This document shows, piece by piece, positions 16,816 through 26,394 of a DNA stretch of 32,877 bases. Numbering within the stretch: position 1 is the first letter of the stretch; each line of letters starts with the position of its first letter. The notes below the pieces were generated by a model. That model ran no database searches, was not told the origin of the DNA, and saw only the letters and a program-made list of their open reading frames with translations. The translations under genes and the position numbers were made by a program. Origin of the DNA: JBOHWJ01 sp050736615 (lineage in GTDB: Bacteria > Desulfobacterota > Binatia > Binatales > Binataceae); the NCBI GenBank assembly GCA_050736615.1, contig JBOHWL010000030.1:1-32877 (forward strand). The letters are read 5' to 3'.

Positions 16816-17050
16816 ATCCTCCCGGAGAAAATCGCATCAATTCTATCAGAAAACGCCGGCCTCCGCCGAAAGCAACCGCACCAAGCAACCCCTGAGGTAG
16901 CCGTACAAGTTCGATAACGTCGTTCCAAACGCGGCTAGAAATCCCGGATCTTTTCGCCTTTCCAGGTTTCTGACGTGTTCTTTTCTATTTATAACGCAGC
17001 TCGCCGACTCATCCGCTCGTTTCGCGATTCGGAAACCGCTTCATTAGAGT

Positions 17051-20000
17051 TTAACGCAACTCGACCGCTTTGGGGGCGAGCAATTGCTCGACTTCCGCCA
17101 CGAAGTTTTCGGTCGGTGCCACGCGATAGTCGTCACCCAGCAGTAGAATCGCTTCACGGCCGTCATCAAAACCCAAATGTAGATATGTTATCGAGCCGCC
17201 ATTATGGCGTCGCAATAATTCCTTGAGTCGTTCAAGGTCTCCGTTCGCCATACGGTCGCGTGACGCGCGGATGCGCACCTCGCGCACGGCGTCGGTCAAG
17301 GCGGCGCTCAGCGGCTTAAGTTCGTCGAGGATTATCTGGGCGCGCTCATCGTCGACGTCGAGCTTGCCCTTGGCGACCACGGGTTCGTCGCCGAGCAAAG
17401 CCGTCTCGTATTTCTGGTAAGTTTCAGGCCACGCGATGCATTCGACGACGCCGTCGCGATCTTCCAGCGAAAACGTCGCGTAGCGTTTGCCCGACTTGTT
17501 GTTCTTGAGCTTGAGCGCTTGCACCACGCCGGCAAGGCGCACCTGGCTGCCGTCGGGGGCGGAGGACACGCTGGCGGTGGTTAGTCCGCTGATACGCCGC
17601 AGTTCGCGATCGTACTTATCGAGCGGATGAGCGGTGATATAGAAACCCAGGGTTTCCTTTTCATATTTGAGCATCTCCTTGTGCGGCCATTCGACAATTC
17701 CCTCGCGCGGACCGAGCGCGGGCGCCGCAACGCTGCCAAAAAGGCCCATCTGGTTACGCGCGGCGGCGTCCTCGGCGCGCTGAGTGATTTTGACCGCGTC
17801 ATCGATTTGCGCGAACAAGGCGGCGCGTGGAACCCCGCTGAAATCAAAAGCGCCGCACTTGATCAGCGCTTCCAGCACGCGGCGATTTATCACCTGGGTG
17901 CCGAGTCGGGTGCAAAAATCCGCAATACCCACGAACGCGCCGCTATCCTGGCGCGCCCGGATAATCTGCTCGGCGGTCTTGAGCCCGACGCCGCGGATAG
18001 CCGCCAGGCCAAACCGGATGGCATCGCCGCTAACCGCGAATTTGACCCGGCTCTGATTCACATCGGGTGGCAGCACCGTGATGCGCATCTCGCGCAACGC
18101 CGCGATATTTTTATAAGTTTTGCCCGCGTCATCCATGTCCAGCGACATGAGCGCGGCCATGAATTCATGCGGGAAGTGCGCTTTCAAATACGCGGTCGTG
18201 TAGGTCGTCAAGGCATAGGCGGCGGCGTGCGAACGATTGAAGCCGTAAGAGGCAAAGGTCGCGATTTTTTCGAAAATCCTCGCGGCGAGTGCTTTATCGA
18301 CACCGTTGCTGACCGCGCCCGAAAGAAAATTCTCGCGTTCACGCTGCATTACCGCGATGTTCTTCTTGCCCATCGCCGCCCGCAGGATGTCGGCCTGTTC
18401 CAAGGTATAGCCGGCCAGCGCCTGCGCCGCGCGCATCACTTGTTCCTGATAGATGATAATCCCGTGGGTGTCGCGCAACACCGGTTCGAGCAGGGGATGA
18501 TCGTATTCGACCGGCTCTTTGCCATGCTTGCGATGAATAAAAGGTTCGAGCATGCCGGCGTCCAGCGTGCCTGGGCGAAACAGCGAAATCGCCGCGATGA
18601 CATCCTCGAAGCATGACGGCTTAAGTTCGGTGAGAAAGCGGCGCATCCCCGAACCTTCCATCTGAAACACGCCTACGGTGTCGCCGTGCGCCAACAGCCG
18701 GTAACTTGCGGGATCGTCGAGATTGAGCCGGGCAAGATCTGGTGGGGTTTTGCCTCCGGCCCGCACCAAATCCAGCGTGTTGGTTATCAGGGTGAGGTTC
18801 TTCAGCGCGAGAAAATCGAACTTGATCAGCCCGATTTCCTCAACCCCCTTCATCGAATACTGGGTGATTGCCAGCGCCTGTTCCTCGCGCTCCTTGTCCG
18901 CATAGAGCGGTACCAGGTCGGCGAGCGGCTGGTCCGCAATCACCACTCCGGCCGCGTGTCGCGAGGCGTGGCGCAACAGCCCTTCGAGCTTGAAGGCGTA
19001 GTCGAACAGTTCGGGATACTTGTCGCGTTCCGTGCGCAGGCGCGGCTCCATTTCGAGCGCGTCCTTGAGGGGAAAATCGCGTCCTTGCTTCGGCGCCGGA
19101 TAAAGCTTCACGATGCGATCGGTTTCCGCGAAGGACAAGCCAAGGACCCGGCCAACATCACGGATGGCCTGTTTGCCCTTAATGGTTCCGAACGTGATGA
19201 TTTGCGCGACGCGGTCCGAGCCATATTTCTCGCGCACGTAGGCCAGCACTTCGTCACGCCGCTCGAAGCAGAAGTCCACGTCAAGATCCGGCATCGAGCG
19301 CCGCCCCGGATTCAACCATCGCTCGAACAACAGTTTATGCTCGATCGGATCGACTTCCGTGATGCGCAGCGCGTATGAGACCAGGCTGCCGACCACTGAA
19401 CCGCGTCCGGGGCCGACCGGAATTCCGCGATCGCGAGCATAGTTGATGAAATCGGCGACGATCAGCATGTAACCCGAGAAGCCCATCTCGCGAATGACCG
19501 GCAGTTCGCGCCCGACGCGCTCGTAATATGGCGCCTGATCGAAATCGCCCCGGCGCGTATGCAGTTCCCGCAAGCGTGCGGCGAGTCCCTCCTGAACGCG
19601 CCGCTCCAGCAGCTCGTCGAGTTCTCTGGGGTCGACTTCGCAAGAGCCGTCATCAACGTTCGCAGCGTGCGGTTCGTCAGAGCCGGTTGCGGCAATCGTG
19701 GCCGTGCGCTCAGCTTCGCCCGTAGCGCTTTTGCGCGCCCATGCCGGATTGAAAATCGGAAAATGAAACTTGCCGAATTCAAATTCGAAATCGACGCGAT
19801 TGGCGATTTCAACGGTATTGCGCACTTCTTCGGAGTCGGCGCCGAAGGCCGCTGCCATTTCCTCCGGCGTCTTCACATAGAGTTCGTCCGTATCGAAACG
19901 CCAGCGGCTGTCGTCGGCCATGGTCTTGCCGGTCTGGATGCACAGCAAAACCTCATGGGCGCGCGCGTCCTCGCGATGGAGATAATGACAATCGTTGGTG

Positions 20001-20614
20001 GCGACCAGCGGTAAACCGACCTTGCGGCCAATATCGCGCAAGGCTCCGTTGAGCGGCCCGTGGAGATTATTGTCTTGCAATTCCAAATAGAAACGGCCGG
20101 GGAAAGTGCGCGCGTACCATTGCGCGGCTTCGCACGCCTTGTCCATGCGATCGGCCCGCAACCATCGCGCAATCTCGCCGGAAAGACAGCCTGACAGCAC
20201 GATCAGCCCTGCGGACCGTTCGGCCAGAATGTCCTTGTCGATGCGCGGCTTGTAATAGAGCCCGTCGGTGTACGCGGCGGTGAGCAAATGGCAGAGGTTG
20301 CTATAACCCTGGCGCGATTGCGCGAGCAGAATCAGATGAAAATTGCCGCCGCCGTCGAAATCGTCACTCTTCGGAATTTGCGAACGGTCGGTACGCTTGC
20401 CCGGCGCAAGATACGCCTCGCATCCGATGATGGGCTTGAGCCCGCTCTGTTTGGCTTTTAAAAAAAACTCGACCGCCCCGAACATGTTCCCATGATCGGT
20501 CATCGCGATCGCGGGCATCCCGGCGCTCTTGGCGTACTGAATAAGTGGGCCAATCTTATTGGCGCCGTCTAGTAGGCTGTATTGGGTATGAACGTGAAGA
20601 TGGACGAAACTCAT
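17051..20614 (-). CDS. dnaE: DNA polymerase III subunit alpha
   Basis: Replicative polymerase, DnaE1 type, 1187 residues (usual length about 1150-1180). The N-terminal PHP domain has FVHLHVHTQYSLLDG at 3-17 and TDHGNMFGAVEF. The catalytic carboxylates are in PDLDVDF near 442-448, after GPGRGSVVGSLVSYAL. The FDFLALKNL motif, the helix-hairpin-helix IRGVGLKTAEQI and a C-terminal OB fold (VRLAGVVQALKLKNNKSGKRYATF) follow in order. An Ala/Thr/Asp-rich insertion of about 40 residues near 290-330 separates the PHP and palm regions and seems peculiar to this lineage. It follows rplY on the same strand after 189 bases. ATG 20614 is the standard family start (MSFVHLHVH). Confidence 0.97.
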   Translation of the reverse strand: MSFVHLHVHTQYSLLDGANKIGPLIQYAKSAGMPAIAMTDHGNMFGAVEFFLKAKQSGLKPIIGCEAYLAPGKRTDRSQIPKSDDFDGGGNFHLILLAQSRQGYSNLCHLLTAAYTDGLYYKPRIDKDILAERSAGLIVLSGCLSGEIARWLRADRMDKACEAAQWYARTFPGRFYLELQDNNLHGPLNGALRDIGRKVGLPLVATNDCHYLHREDARAHEVLLCIQTGKTMADDSRWRFDTDELYVKTPEEMAAAFGADSEEVRNTVEIANRVDFEFEFGKFHFPIFNPAWARKSATGEAERTATIAATGSDEPHAANVDDGSCEVDPRELDELLERRVQEGLAARLRELHTRRGDFDQAPYYERVGRELPVIREMGFSGYMLIVADFINYARDRGIPVGPGRGSVVGSLVSYALRITEVDPIEHKLLFERWLNPGRRSMPDLDVDFCFERRDEVLAYVREKYGSDRVAQIITFGTIKGKQAIRDVGRVLGLSFAETDRIVKLYPAPKQGRDFPLKDALEMEPRLRTERDKYPELFDYAFKLEGLLRHASRHAAGVVIADQPLADLVPLYADKEREEQALAITQYSMKGVEEIGLIKFDFLALKNLTLITNTLDLVRAGGKTPPDLARLNLDDPASYRLLAHGDTVGVFQMEGSGMRRFLTELKPSCFEDVIAAISLFRPGTLDAGMLEPFIHRKHGKEPVEYDHPLLEPVLRDTHGIIIYQEQVMRAAQALAGYTLEQADILRAAMGKKNIAVMQRERENFLSGAVSNGVDKALAARIFEKIATFASYGFNRSHAAAYALTTYTTAYLKAHFPHEFMAALMSLDMDDAGKTYKNIAALREMRITVLPPDVNQSRVKFAVSGDAIRFGLAAIRGVGLKTAEQIIRARQDSGAFVGIADFCTRLGTQVINRRVLEALIKCGAFDFSGVPRAALFAQIDDAVKITQRAEDAAARNQMGLFGSVAAPALGPREGIVEWPHKEMLKYEKETLGFYITAHPLDKYDRELRRISGLTTASVSSAPDGSQVRLAGVVQALKLKNNKSGKRYATFSLEDRDGVVECIAWPETYQKYETALLGDEPVVAKGKLDVDDERAQIILDELKPLSAALTDAVREVRIRASRDRMANGDLERLKELLRRHNGGSITYLHLGFDDGREAILLLGDDYRVAPTENFVAEVEQLLAPKAVELR

Positions 20615-20803
20615 CGTGTAGCGCTGACCTCCTCCGCCTCAGCCGAAAACCGCCGGTACGATGGCACGCCGCGCGGCCGATGGATTTTCCGTCAGCGCGC
20701 GCATCCGCCCCGCATGGAAATGGCGATACTGGGCAGTCGTTGGTGCGCTCAGGCCCTTGCCAGCCGCCATGCCTGCGGGCCGCGACCCGCTCCCGCGCGT
20801 GGG

Positions 20804-21508
20804 CTAGCCCTTTTTGCCGCCAGTCGCGCCGGCGCCACCTTCTTTCGGCGTGGTCTCGGGTGTGGCCGGGGCTGCCGCCGCTGGCGCGCCCGCGGCCGGC
20901 GCTTCGGCTGTCGCAGCGGCCTCTGGAGTCGCAACCGGCGCTTCGGCCACGGTGGGCGGCAATACCGTTACGATCGGATAATCAGTATCGAATATCGGTT
21001 TGACGTTGGCGCCAAATTGAATAGTCGAAACGTGAACCACATCATGGACCCCCAAGCCGGTCACGTCGACTTCGATCGCTTCTGGCATTTCGAGCGGCAG
21101 GCACTCGACTTCCACCTGACGTTCGAGCGGCTGCAGAATACCACCGTCAACCACTCCTACCGCACGGCCGGTGAACTTGAGTGGAACTGCAACGCGCAAC
21201 GCCTTGGTCAGATCAACCTCGTAAAAGTCAGCGTGCAAAATCTGGCCGGAAACCGGCGCACGCTGGATTTCCTTGATAATGACGTGCTTGTGGTCAAATT
21301 CCGGCGAACCGGACGTCAGCCGAATTAAACGCTGACGTGCCGCCGTGGCGACGCGCAACTTCAGCTCAGCCGCGCTGACCGCGATTGCGGCCGTCGCGCC
21401 CTTATTCCCATAAAGTACGGCCGGCACGCGTCCTTCATGGCGCAAGCGGTTGGCCAGCCCTTTCGGACGAATCGCTCTTTTCTCACAAGCCAAATCAACG
21501 GTTTCCAT
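20804..21508 (-). CDS. rplY: 50S ribosomal protein L25 / Ctc
   Basis: Binds 5S rRNA in the large subunit. The long Ctc-type form has 234 residues: the L25 beta-barrel domain (residues 1-95, with ANRLRHEGRVPAVLYG and HADFYEVDL) and the TL5-like C-domain (LKFTGRAVGVVDGGILQ, DVTGLGVHDVVHVS). A low-complexity Ala/Pro/Thr tail of about 50 residues follows. Such tails are common in the Ctc form. It starts 27 bases after prs, and prs-rplY is a widespread gene pair. A pth gene, which usually follows, is absent; dnaE is next. Confidence 0.95.
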   Translation of the reverse strand: METVDLACEKRAIRPKGLANRLRHEGRVPAVLYGNKGATAAIAVSAAELKLRVATAARQRLIRLTSGSPEFDHKHVIIKEIQRAPVSGQILHADFYEVDLTKALRVAVPLKFTGRAVGVVDGGILQPLERQVEVECLPLEMPEAIEVDVTGLGVHDVVHVSTIQFGANVKPIFDTDYPIVTVLPPTVAEAPVATPEAAATAEAPAAGAPAAAAPATPETTPKEGGAGATGGKKG

Positions 21509-21535
21509 GGATTTCCTTCAAAAACTCTTACGCGC

Positions 21536-22495
21536 TCAGTTGAACAGCGAGCTCACTGATTCCTCGTTGTGGATGCGCCGAATCGCTTCCGCGATGAGAC
21601 TGGCGACCGACAGCACTTTCAAATTCATCAACTCCGCCTGCGCCTTGTGGCGCAACGGAATGCTGTTGGTGGTGATGATTTCCCTGATCGACGAGTGGTT
21701 GAGCCGTTCACAAGCGGGATCCGACAGGATCGGATGAGTGGCGCAGGCCAACACCTCGTTCGCGCCGGCGGCCAGAATCACCTTGGCCGCTTCGGTGATG
21801 GTTCCGGCGGTATCGATCATATCGTCGACCAGCAATGCCACGGAGTCGCGCACGTCGCCCACCAGGCGCATCTCCCCGACTTCACTCGCGCGCGCGCGCC
21901 GTTTGTCGATAATCGCGAGGTTGGCGTTAAGCCGCCGGGCGAAGGCACGCGCGCGTTCGACCCCGCCCGCGTCTGGCGACACCACGGTTAGCGGCTGGTC
22001 GTCCAGGCGCCGTTTTAGATAGGGCACCAGCACCGCCATCGCATAAAGGTTATCGACCGGGATATTGAAAAACCCCTGAATCTGGCCCGCATGCAAGTCC
22101 ACTGTGAGAACGCGCGAGGCGCCGGCCGTGGTAATCAGGTCGGCGACCAGCTTGGCGCTGATCGGCACGCGCGGCGCCACCTTGCGATCCTGGCGCGCAT
22201 AGCCGAAGTAGGGAATGACGGCGGTGATGCGCTTGGCGGAGGCGCGCCGCAGCGCATCCATCACCAACAACAATTCCATCAGATTTTCATTTGGCGGCGA
22301 GCAGGTGGACTGAATCACGAAACAGTCGCCACCACGCACATTTTCACGTACCTCGACCATGACCTCGCCGTCGGGGAAACGCCCCACCTCGACTTGGCCG
22401 AGCTTGACGTTGAGAAATTCGCAAACCTCCCGAGCCAATGCCGGGTTCGAATTGCCGGTAAAGACTTCCAGCTCATCCTTGGCTCGTTCAGGCAT
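21536..22495 (-). CDS. prs: Ribose-phosphate pyrophosphokinase
   Basis: Makes PRPP from ribose 5-phosphate and ATP for nucleotide, histidine and tryptophan synthesis. The 319-residue class I enzyme has FTGNSNPALA near the N-terminus, PYFGYARQDRK (flexible ATP loop) at 95-105, TVDLHAGQIQGFF with the conserved His135, and the PRPP-binding loop DDMIDTAGT at 224-232. The open frame runs back to 22891 through the tRNA-Gln gene, which cannot be coding. The start at ATG 22493-22495 (MPERAKDELEVF) gives the usual family length. It is probably transcribed with rplY and perhaps from the tRNA-Gln promoter upstream. Confidence 0.96.
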   Translation of the reverse strand: MPERAKDELEVFTGNSNPALAREVCEFLNVKLGQVEVGRFPDGEVMVEVRENVRGGDCFVIQSTCSPPNENLMELLLVMDALRRASAKRITAVIPYFGYARQDRKVAPRVPISAKLVADLITTAGASRVLTVDLHAGQIQGFFNIPVDNLYAMAVLVPYLKRRLDDQPLTVVSPDAGGVERARAFARRLNANLAIIDKRRARASEVGEMRLVGDVRDSVALLVDDMIDTAGTITEAAKVILAAGANEVLACATHPILSDPACERLNHSSIREIITTNSIPLRHKAQAELMNLKVLSVASLIAEAIRRIHNEESVSSLFN

Positions 22496-22596
22496 TTCGG
22501 CGTCCCTTACGTGATAACGCGCGCATCCCGGCTCCACTGTCATGGCGGCGGGATTTGCACCAATGAACTGGTGATAGCCGCGCACGCATGTTTCGC

Positions 22597-22673
22597 TGGC
22601 TGGGCGGGAAGGACTCGAACCTTCGAATGCCAGGTCCAAAGCCTGGTGCCTTACCAGCTTGGCGACCGCCCAG
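22597..22673 (-). tRNA. tRNA-Gln (UUG)
   Basis: Read on the minus strand the cloverleaf is complete. The acceptor stem is TGGGCGG / CCGCCCA, and the anticodon arm CCAGG-CTTTGGA-CCTGG has anticodon TTG. The T-arm contains GGTTCGAGTCC, and CCA is encoded at 22597-22599. The position between ispE and prs is a common arrangement in bacteria. Confidence 0.95.
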
Positions 22674-23125
22674 CAAAGAACCCATGGTCCAGCTCTCAAC
22701 CCGCAGATGCGGAATATCGCCGCGAGTGCAACAGCGCCGGCCTCGTCTTCATCCCGGCCGGCGCGAATATCATAGCATGACGCGGCGGATGGGCCGCTCC
22801 GGTGCCTCGCTTTGTATACACGAATTACTCTACGCGACTCACGACTCCTGATTCTGAAACGCGCCTCGCAGACTCGTATGCCTAGACGCAACTTCGCCGA
22901 GCGGGCCAGTCCGCGAGCCTTCGGCCAAAGTAAAGACTCGTTCGTTTGCTCCGCTTGCGATTACGACGTTCTGCCGCAATTCCCTTGTTAATGCGCCAAT
23001 GTGCGCCCGCCACAGCAAAATCAATCGCACCGAATTACGCAATGAATGTTATTGGCCAGCTATTTGAGTGTCAATCTTGCCTGTGCGTGGCAATCAACAG
23101 CTATCGCCGGTCGCCGTGCGGATAC
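22674..23125. other. Intergenic region with one dispersed-repeat copy
   Basis: About 450 bases between tRNA-Gln and ispE with no supportable gene. It holds one copy of the dispersed repeat (22851-22876, inverted relative to 27587-27612). The tRNA promoter should lie near 22690-22730, but no clear boxes were assigned. Confidence 0.5.
22851..22876 (-). repeat. Dispersed intergenic repeat, copy 1
   Basis: These 26 bases are the exact reverse complement of 27587-27612. On the minus strand they contain GAGTCTGCGAGGCGCGTTTC. Further degenerate similarity of the GCGGAGCGA kind may continue towards 22920. Confidence 0.7.
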
Positions 23126-24007
23126 TCACGAGCCGTAAATGGTCACCGCCGCGAACTTCACTCCGCTGATAGAGGCGCTCATCAGTTCGACGACGTTGAG
23201 CGCCTGATTGTAAGTGCGAAAGACGCCGAAAACCGCGCTGCCGCTGCCGCTCATTGCGGCACCGAGGGCGCCGCGGTCCTCCAAAGCCGACTGAAGTTCC
23301 ATGATTTGTGGAAATCGCGCCGCCGTCACCTTGGCGAGGTCGTTCACCAGCAACGCTGAACGGAGTTGGCCGCTCATGATTTGGTCAACGGCCATAGCGG
23401 GGGCCCTTCCACTCCAATCCTGGGGCTGAAGCGCTCGAAACACCGCAGCCGTGGAGACCTCGAAGGCCGGCGCCGCGATCACGAATGCAAACGGCGGAAA
23501 ATTGGACAGAGGCGCAATGCGCTCGCCGATTCCTCCAACGCGCGCGGGCTTTGGATCCAGAAAAAATGGCACATCGGCGCCAAGCTTCAGCGCGATCTCA
23601 GCTATCGCTTCGTTGGTCTCAATTCCGCAAAGGCGTGCGAGTCCCCGCAGCACCGCGCCGGCATCGCTCGAACCGCCTCCTAAGCCCGCTCCGACCGGCA
23701 CCCGCTTAACCAATTCGAGTCTCACGGCGGCATCAAGCGCGAAGCGGTCTAGAAAGGCTCGCGCCGCCCGCGTGGCCAGATTGCGCTCGTCGCGAGGCAA
23801 CGCCGGCTCATCACAGTCAAGCACGACCTCCCGAGAGCCGTTTAAGGGCCGCACTTCAAGGCGGACAAGATCGCCCAATGAAACCGGCACGAAAATCGAA
23901 TCGAGTTCGTGATAGCCGTCATCACGGCGTCCGGTCACGCGTAAAAATAAGTTGAGTTTCGCGGGTGCGAATTCACTGATCAGTTTGACCACGTCGGGTA
24001 AGCACAA
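23126..24007 (-). CDS. ispE: 4-diphosphocytidyl-2-C-methyl-D-erythritol kinase
   Basis: ATP-dependent GHMP kinase of the MEP isoprenoid pathway that phosphorylates CDP-ME. About 293 residues with the IspE signatures APAKLNLFLRVTGRRDDGYHELDS near the N-terminus and the ATP loop PVGAGLGGGSSDA at 104-116. The D-V-P-F-F-L motif and the C-terminal AAMSGSGSAVFGVF are also present. The start is uncertain: the frame opens at TTG 24007, and a GTG at 23990-23992 (MVKLISEFAPAK) gives a more usual N-terminus. Neither has a clear Shine-Dalgarno. It starts 11 bases past the small membrane protein gene, so the two are probably one transcript leading towards tRNA-Gln and prs. Confidence 0.94.
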   Translation of the reverse strand: MCLPDVVKLISEFAPAKLNLFLRVTGRRDDGYHELDSIFVPVSLGDLVRLEVRPLNGSREVVLDCDEPALPRDERNLATRAARAFLDRFALDAAVRLELVKRVPVGAGLGGGSSDAGAVLRGLARLCGIETNEAIAEIALKLGADVPFFLDPKPARVGGIGERIAPLSNFPPFAFVIAAPAFEVSTAAVFRALQPQDWSGRAPAMAVDQIMSGQLRSALLVNDLAKVTAARFPQIMELQSALEDRGALGAAMSGSGSAVFGVFRTYNQALNVVELMSASISGVKFAAVTIYGS

Positions 24008-24018
24008 AGGCGGCGAGT

Positions 24019-24426
24019 TCAGACCGGCGGCGGCGAATGTATTCCCGACCCAGCACCGAACCGGTGGCGCGCACGCCGCGCGTCGCTTTGAATAATTGCG
24101 ATGAAGCCGGCCATCGTGAGCAACACGCCCACGATCACCAGGATGCGCCCGGTCAGGTACGTGGCATGATAGAAATCCATGCGCGCGGTGGCGTAAGAAA
24201 CGCGCCGTTGCTCGAGCGTGAACGGCCGCAACACGGCACCCGCGCTGGAATTGAGCTCGTCGAAGCTGCGATAGGCCTGGTCGGCGCCGGTGATGTCGTC
24301 ATGGGCGACAATCGCGCTATACTCTTGGGTCCTGACTTGGCCAATAATCCAATTGCCGGCTCCGAGCAGCACCAGTGCGAAACCGGCCAGAACTCTCCAA
24401 TCCCGATAAACGTCCGGTAGCTTCAT
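24019..24426 (-). CDS. Small membrane protein, two predicted helices
   Basis: Family not recognised. With the start at ATG 24424-24426 (MKLPDVYRDW) it has 135 residues. One hydrophobic helix (LAGFALVLLGAGNWIIG) lies near the N-terminus and a second (GRILVIVGVLLTMAGFIAIIQ) near the C-terminus. A soluble loop of about 60 residues between them is rich in Tyr/Phe and charged residues. An earlier start at 24486 is possible but adds only a polar, Arg-rich lead. It is directly upstream of ispE on the same strand, which suggests co-transcription and lends support to its being real. Confidence 0.65.
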   Translation of the reverse strand: MKLPDVYRDWRVLAGFALVLLGAGNWIIGQVRTQEYSAIVAHDDITGADQAYRSFDELNSSAGAVLRPFTLEQRRVSYATARMDFYHATYLTGRILVIVGVLLTMAGFIAIIQSDARRARHRFGAGSGIHSPPPV

Positions 24427-24615
24427 GCGTATCGGCCGAGCATAGGACGGGTCCCGGTTTAACTCAACTCGCAACGGGTTCCTCACGGGCGCGAGCCGAT
24501 TGACAAACTTAAGCGTGGCGGTCTGGATTCGATGTTGGTACGGTCTTTTGCGCCGCCTCCATTACGAATACGATGAATGCGTATGGCGGGAGCGGCGTGG
24601 AAATCCCGGTGACCG

Positions 24616-25611
24616 ATGGCTGACAGTAAACTGAATTCGTTGCTGGAACGCTTCGCGCGGCGTGATGTGCGCGCTTTGGCGCGGCTTATCACTTTGGTTG
24701 AGAATCGAGCAGCCGAAGTAAGTTTGGTGATGGAACAAGTCTACGCGCGCACCGGCCAAGCCTATATTATCGGCGTCACCGGCGCGCCCGGCGCGGGCAA
24801 ATCCACGCTGGTCAATTGTCTCATCGCGAAATATCGCAGCCAGGGCAAACTCGTCGGGGTGCTCGCGATTGATCCTTCCAGTCCGTTTTCTGGCGGTGCC
24901 GTATTGGGTGACCGCGTGCGGATGACGGACCATTACCGCGACGAGGGTGTCTATATACGCAGCCTCTCGACCCGCGGCCATCATGGCGGCCTCAGCCGCG
25001 CCGCGCGCGAAATCGTCAAGCTGCTCGATGCCTTTGGGCACGACATCATCATCATTGAAACCGTCGGCGTGGGTCAGACTGAATTGAGCGTGATGGACCT
25101 GGCGGATAGCACCGTGGTGATGACCGTTCCCGAGGGTGGCGACGGCGTGCAGGTGATGAAGGCGGGCCTCAATGAAATCGCGGACGTGTTCGTGGTCAAC
25201 AAGGCCGATCGCGATGGCGCCGACCGGATCAAGGCTGAACTGGAGTTGAGCGTCCATTTGCGCGCAACCACCGAAGGTTGGCGCCCGCCGGTGCTGCTAA
25301 CGCAGGCCGCCAGCGATATTGGCATCGAAGCGCTCGTGGCCGCGATTGGGCGTCATCGTGATTACCAGCGCGCTCATCGCGACGCGGCTGCGGAAAGCGA
25401 GCGGCGCGCGCGTGAATTCGTCGAAGTCCTGACCAGTCAGTTGGAGGAACGCGCCGCGCGCGGATTGCGCAACGGCAGTGTCAATGGGGTGTTAACGCAA
25501 GTCCGCGAGGGCAGCCTCAATCCTTACAGCGCGGCACGCAGGATCATCGAAGACCGCGCCCGTCTGAATCAACTGATCGCGGAAGGCGGCGCCAAGCCGG
25601 CACAGGAGTAG
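24616..25611 (+). CDS. meaB: MeaB/ArgK-family GTPase (methylmalonyl-CoA mutase chaperone)
   Basis: G3E-type GTPase that protects and loads cobalamin-dependent acyl-CoA mutases. 331 residues. Motifs are GAPGAGKST (P-loop, 56-64), the IDPSSPFSGGAVLGDRVRM block, ETVGVGQTE (switch, 148-155) and NKAD (195-198). The C-terminal dimerisation helices carry NGVLTQVREGSLNPYSAA. No mutase gene lies in the window, so its client is elsewhere. A phosphatase gene follows 5 bases later and shares its transcript. Confidence 0.92.
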   Translation: MADSKLNSLLERFARRDVRALARLITLVENRAAEVSLVMEQVYARTGQAYIIGVTGAPGAGKSTLVNCLIAKYRSQGKLVGVLAIDPSSPFSGGAVLGDRVRMTDHYRDEGVYIRSLSTRGHHGGLSRAAREIVKLLDAFGHDIIIIETVGVGQTELSVMDLADSTVVMTVPEGGDGVQVMKAGLNEIADVFVVNKADRDGADRIKAELELSVHLRATTEGWRPPVLLTQAASDIGIEALVAAIGRHRDYQRAHRDAAAESERRAREFVEVLTSQLEERAARGLRNGSVNGVLTQVREGSLNPYSAARRIIEDRARLNQLIAEGGAKPAQE

Positions 25612-25616
25612 ATTCG

Positions 25617-26330
25617 ATGGCAAAGCGCGGAAAGAGCGATGGCCGCCTCTTCGCTATCGGCGATATTCACGGTTGTACGGATGAGTTGGCGGTGATGATC
25701 AAGGCGCTGGCGCCGCGTCAGGGTGACACGGTGGTTTTCGTCGGTGACTATGTTGACCGCGGTCCTTCCGCGCACGACGTGCTTACTCAATTAATTGAGC
25801 TTGGCTCAGGTGCGGCCGAGACAGTCTTTCTCAAGGGCAATCACGAGGACATGATGCTCGCGTTTCTTGGCCTGCCCGGCCATTACGGCGACTCCTTTCT
25901 CTTCAATGGCGGCGAGCAGACGCTGGATAGCTATGGGGTGTCCGAGGCTAGACTCGACCGTGCGCTGGAACGCATTCCGCATCGCCACCTGGATTTTCTG
26001 AAAGCTCTCGGCACCAGTTATTTTCATCCGCCGTATCTGTTCGTGCACGCTGGTATCCTGCCGACGCGACAGTTGGAGGAGCAGAACGTCGAGGATCTGT
26101 TGTGGATCCGCCAGGAGTTCATTTTCCATCCGCATCAGCTTGACGCGACGGTTGTATTCGGACACACGCCGATGCGCGCGGTGATGGTCGATATGCCGTT
26201 CAAGCTAGGGATCGATACCGGCCTGGTCTATGGCGGCAAGTTGACGTGCGCGGAATTCAACGAGGGCGTGCTCTATCAGGTGGGGCGCGGCAGCCGCCAG
26301 GTCCGTACCCAGGCGCTCGACCTGGATTGA
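25617..26330 (+). CDS. PPP-family serine/threonine phosphatase / metallophosphoesterase
   Basis: Dimetal phosphoesterase of 237 residues. The family motifs are all present: GDIHG at 15-19, GDYVDRG at 43-49, GNHE at 74-77, FVHAG and GHTPM. The GDYVDRG wording places it with PPP phosphatases such as bacterial PrpA/PrpB and related diadenosine tetraphosphatases. The substrate (phosphoprotein or Ap4A) cannot be decided. AGGAG overlaps the end of meaB and lies eight bases before the ATG, which indicates a two-gene operon with coupled translation. Confidence 0.9.
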   Translation: MAKRGKSDGRLFAIGDIHGCTDELAVMIKALAPRQGDTVVFVGDYVDRGPSAHDVLTQLIELGSGAAETVFLKGNHEDMMLAFLGLPGHYGDSFLFNGGEQTLDSYGVSEARLDRALERIPHRHLDFLKALGTSYFHPPYLFVHAGILPTRQLEEQNVEDLLWIRQEFIFHPHQLDATVVFGHTPMRAVMVDMPFKLGIDTGLVYGGKLTCAEFNEGVLYQVGRGSRQVRTQALDLD

Positions 26331-26394
26331 CTCAAGGTCGGGTGAATTTTTGAGCGCGCACTTCGATTGCAGGAAGAGACCTCGCGCTCTTTGT

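Noticed and set aside
17627..18616. 329-codon plus-strand open frame inside dnaE
   Set aside because: Shadow of dnaE, with no independent support.
22496..22891. N-terminal extension of prs through the tRNA-Gln gene
   Set aside because: The frame runs through a complete tRNA, and the family start is at ATG 22495.
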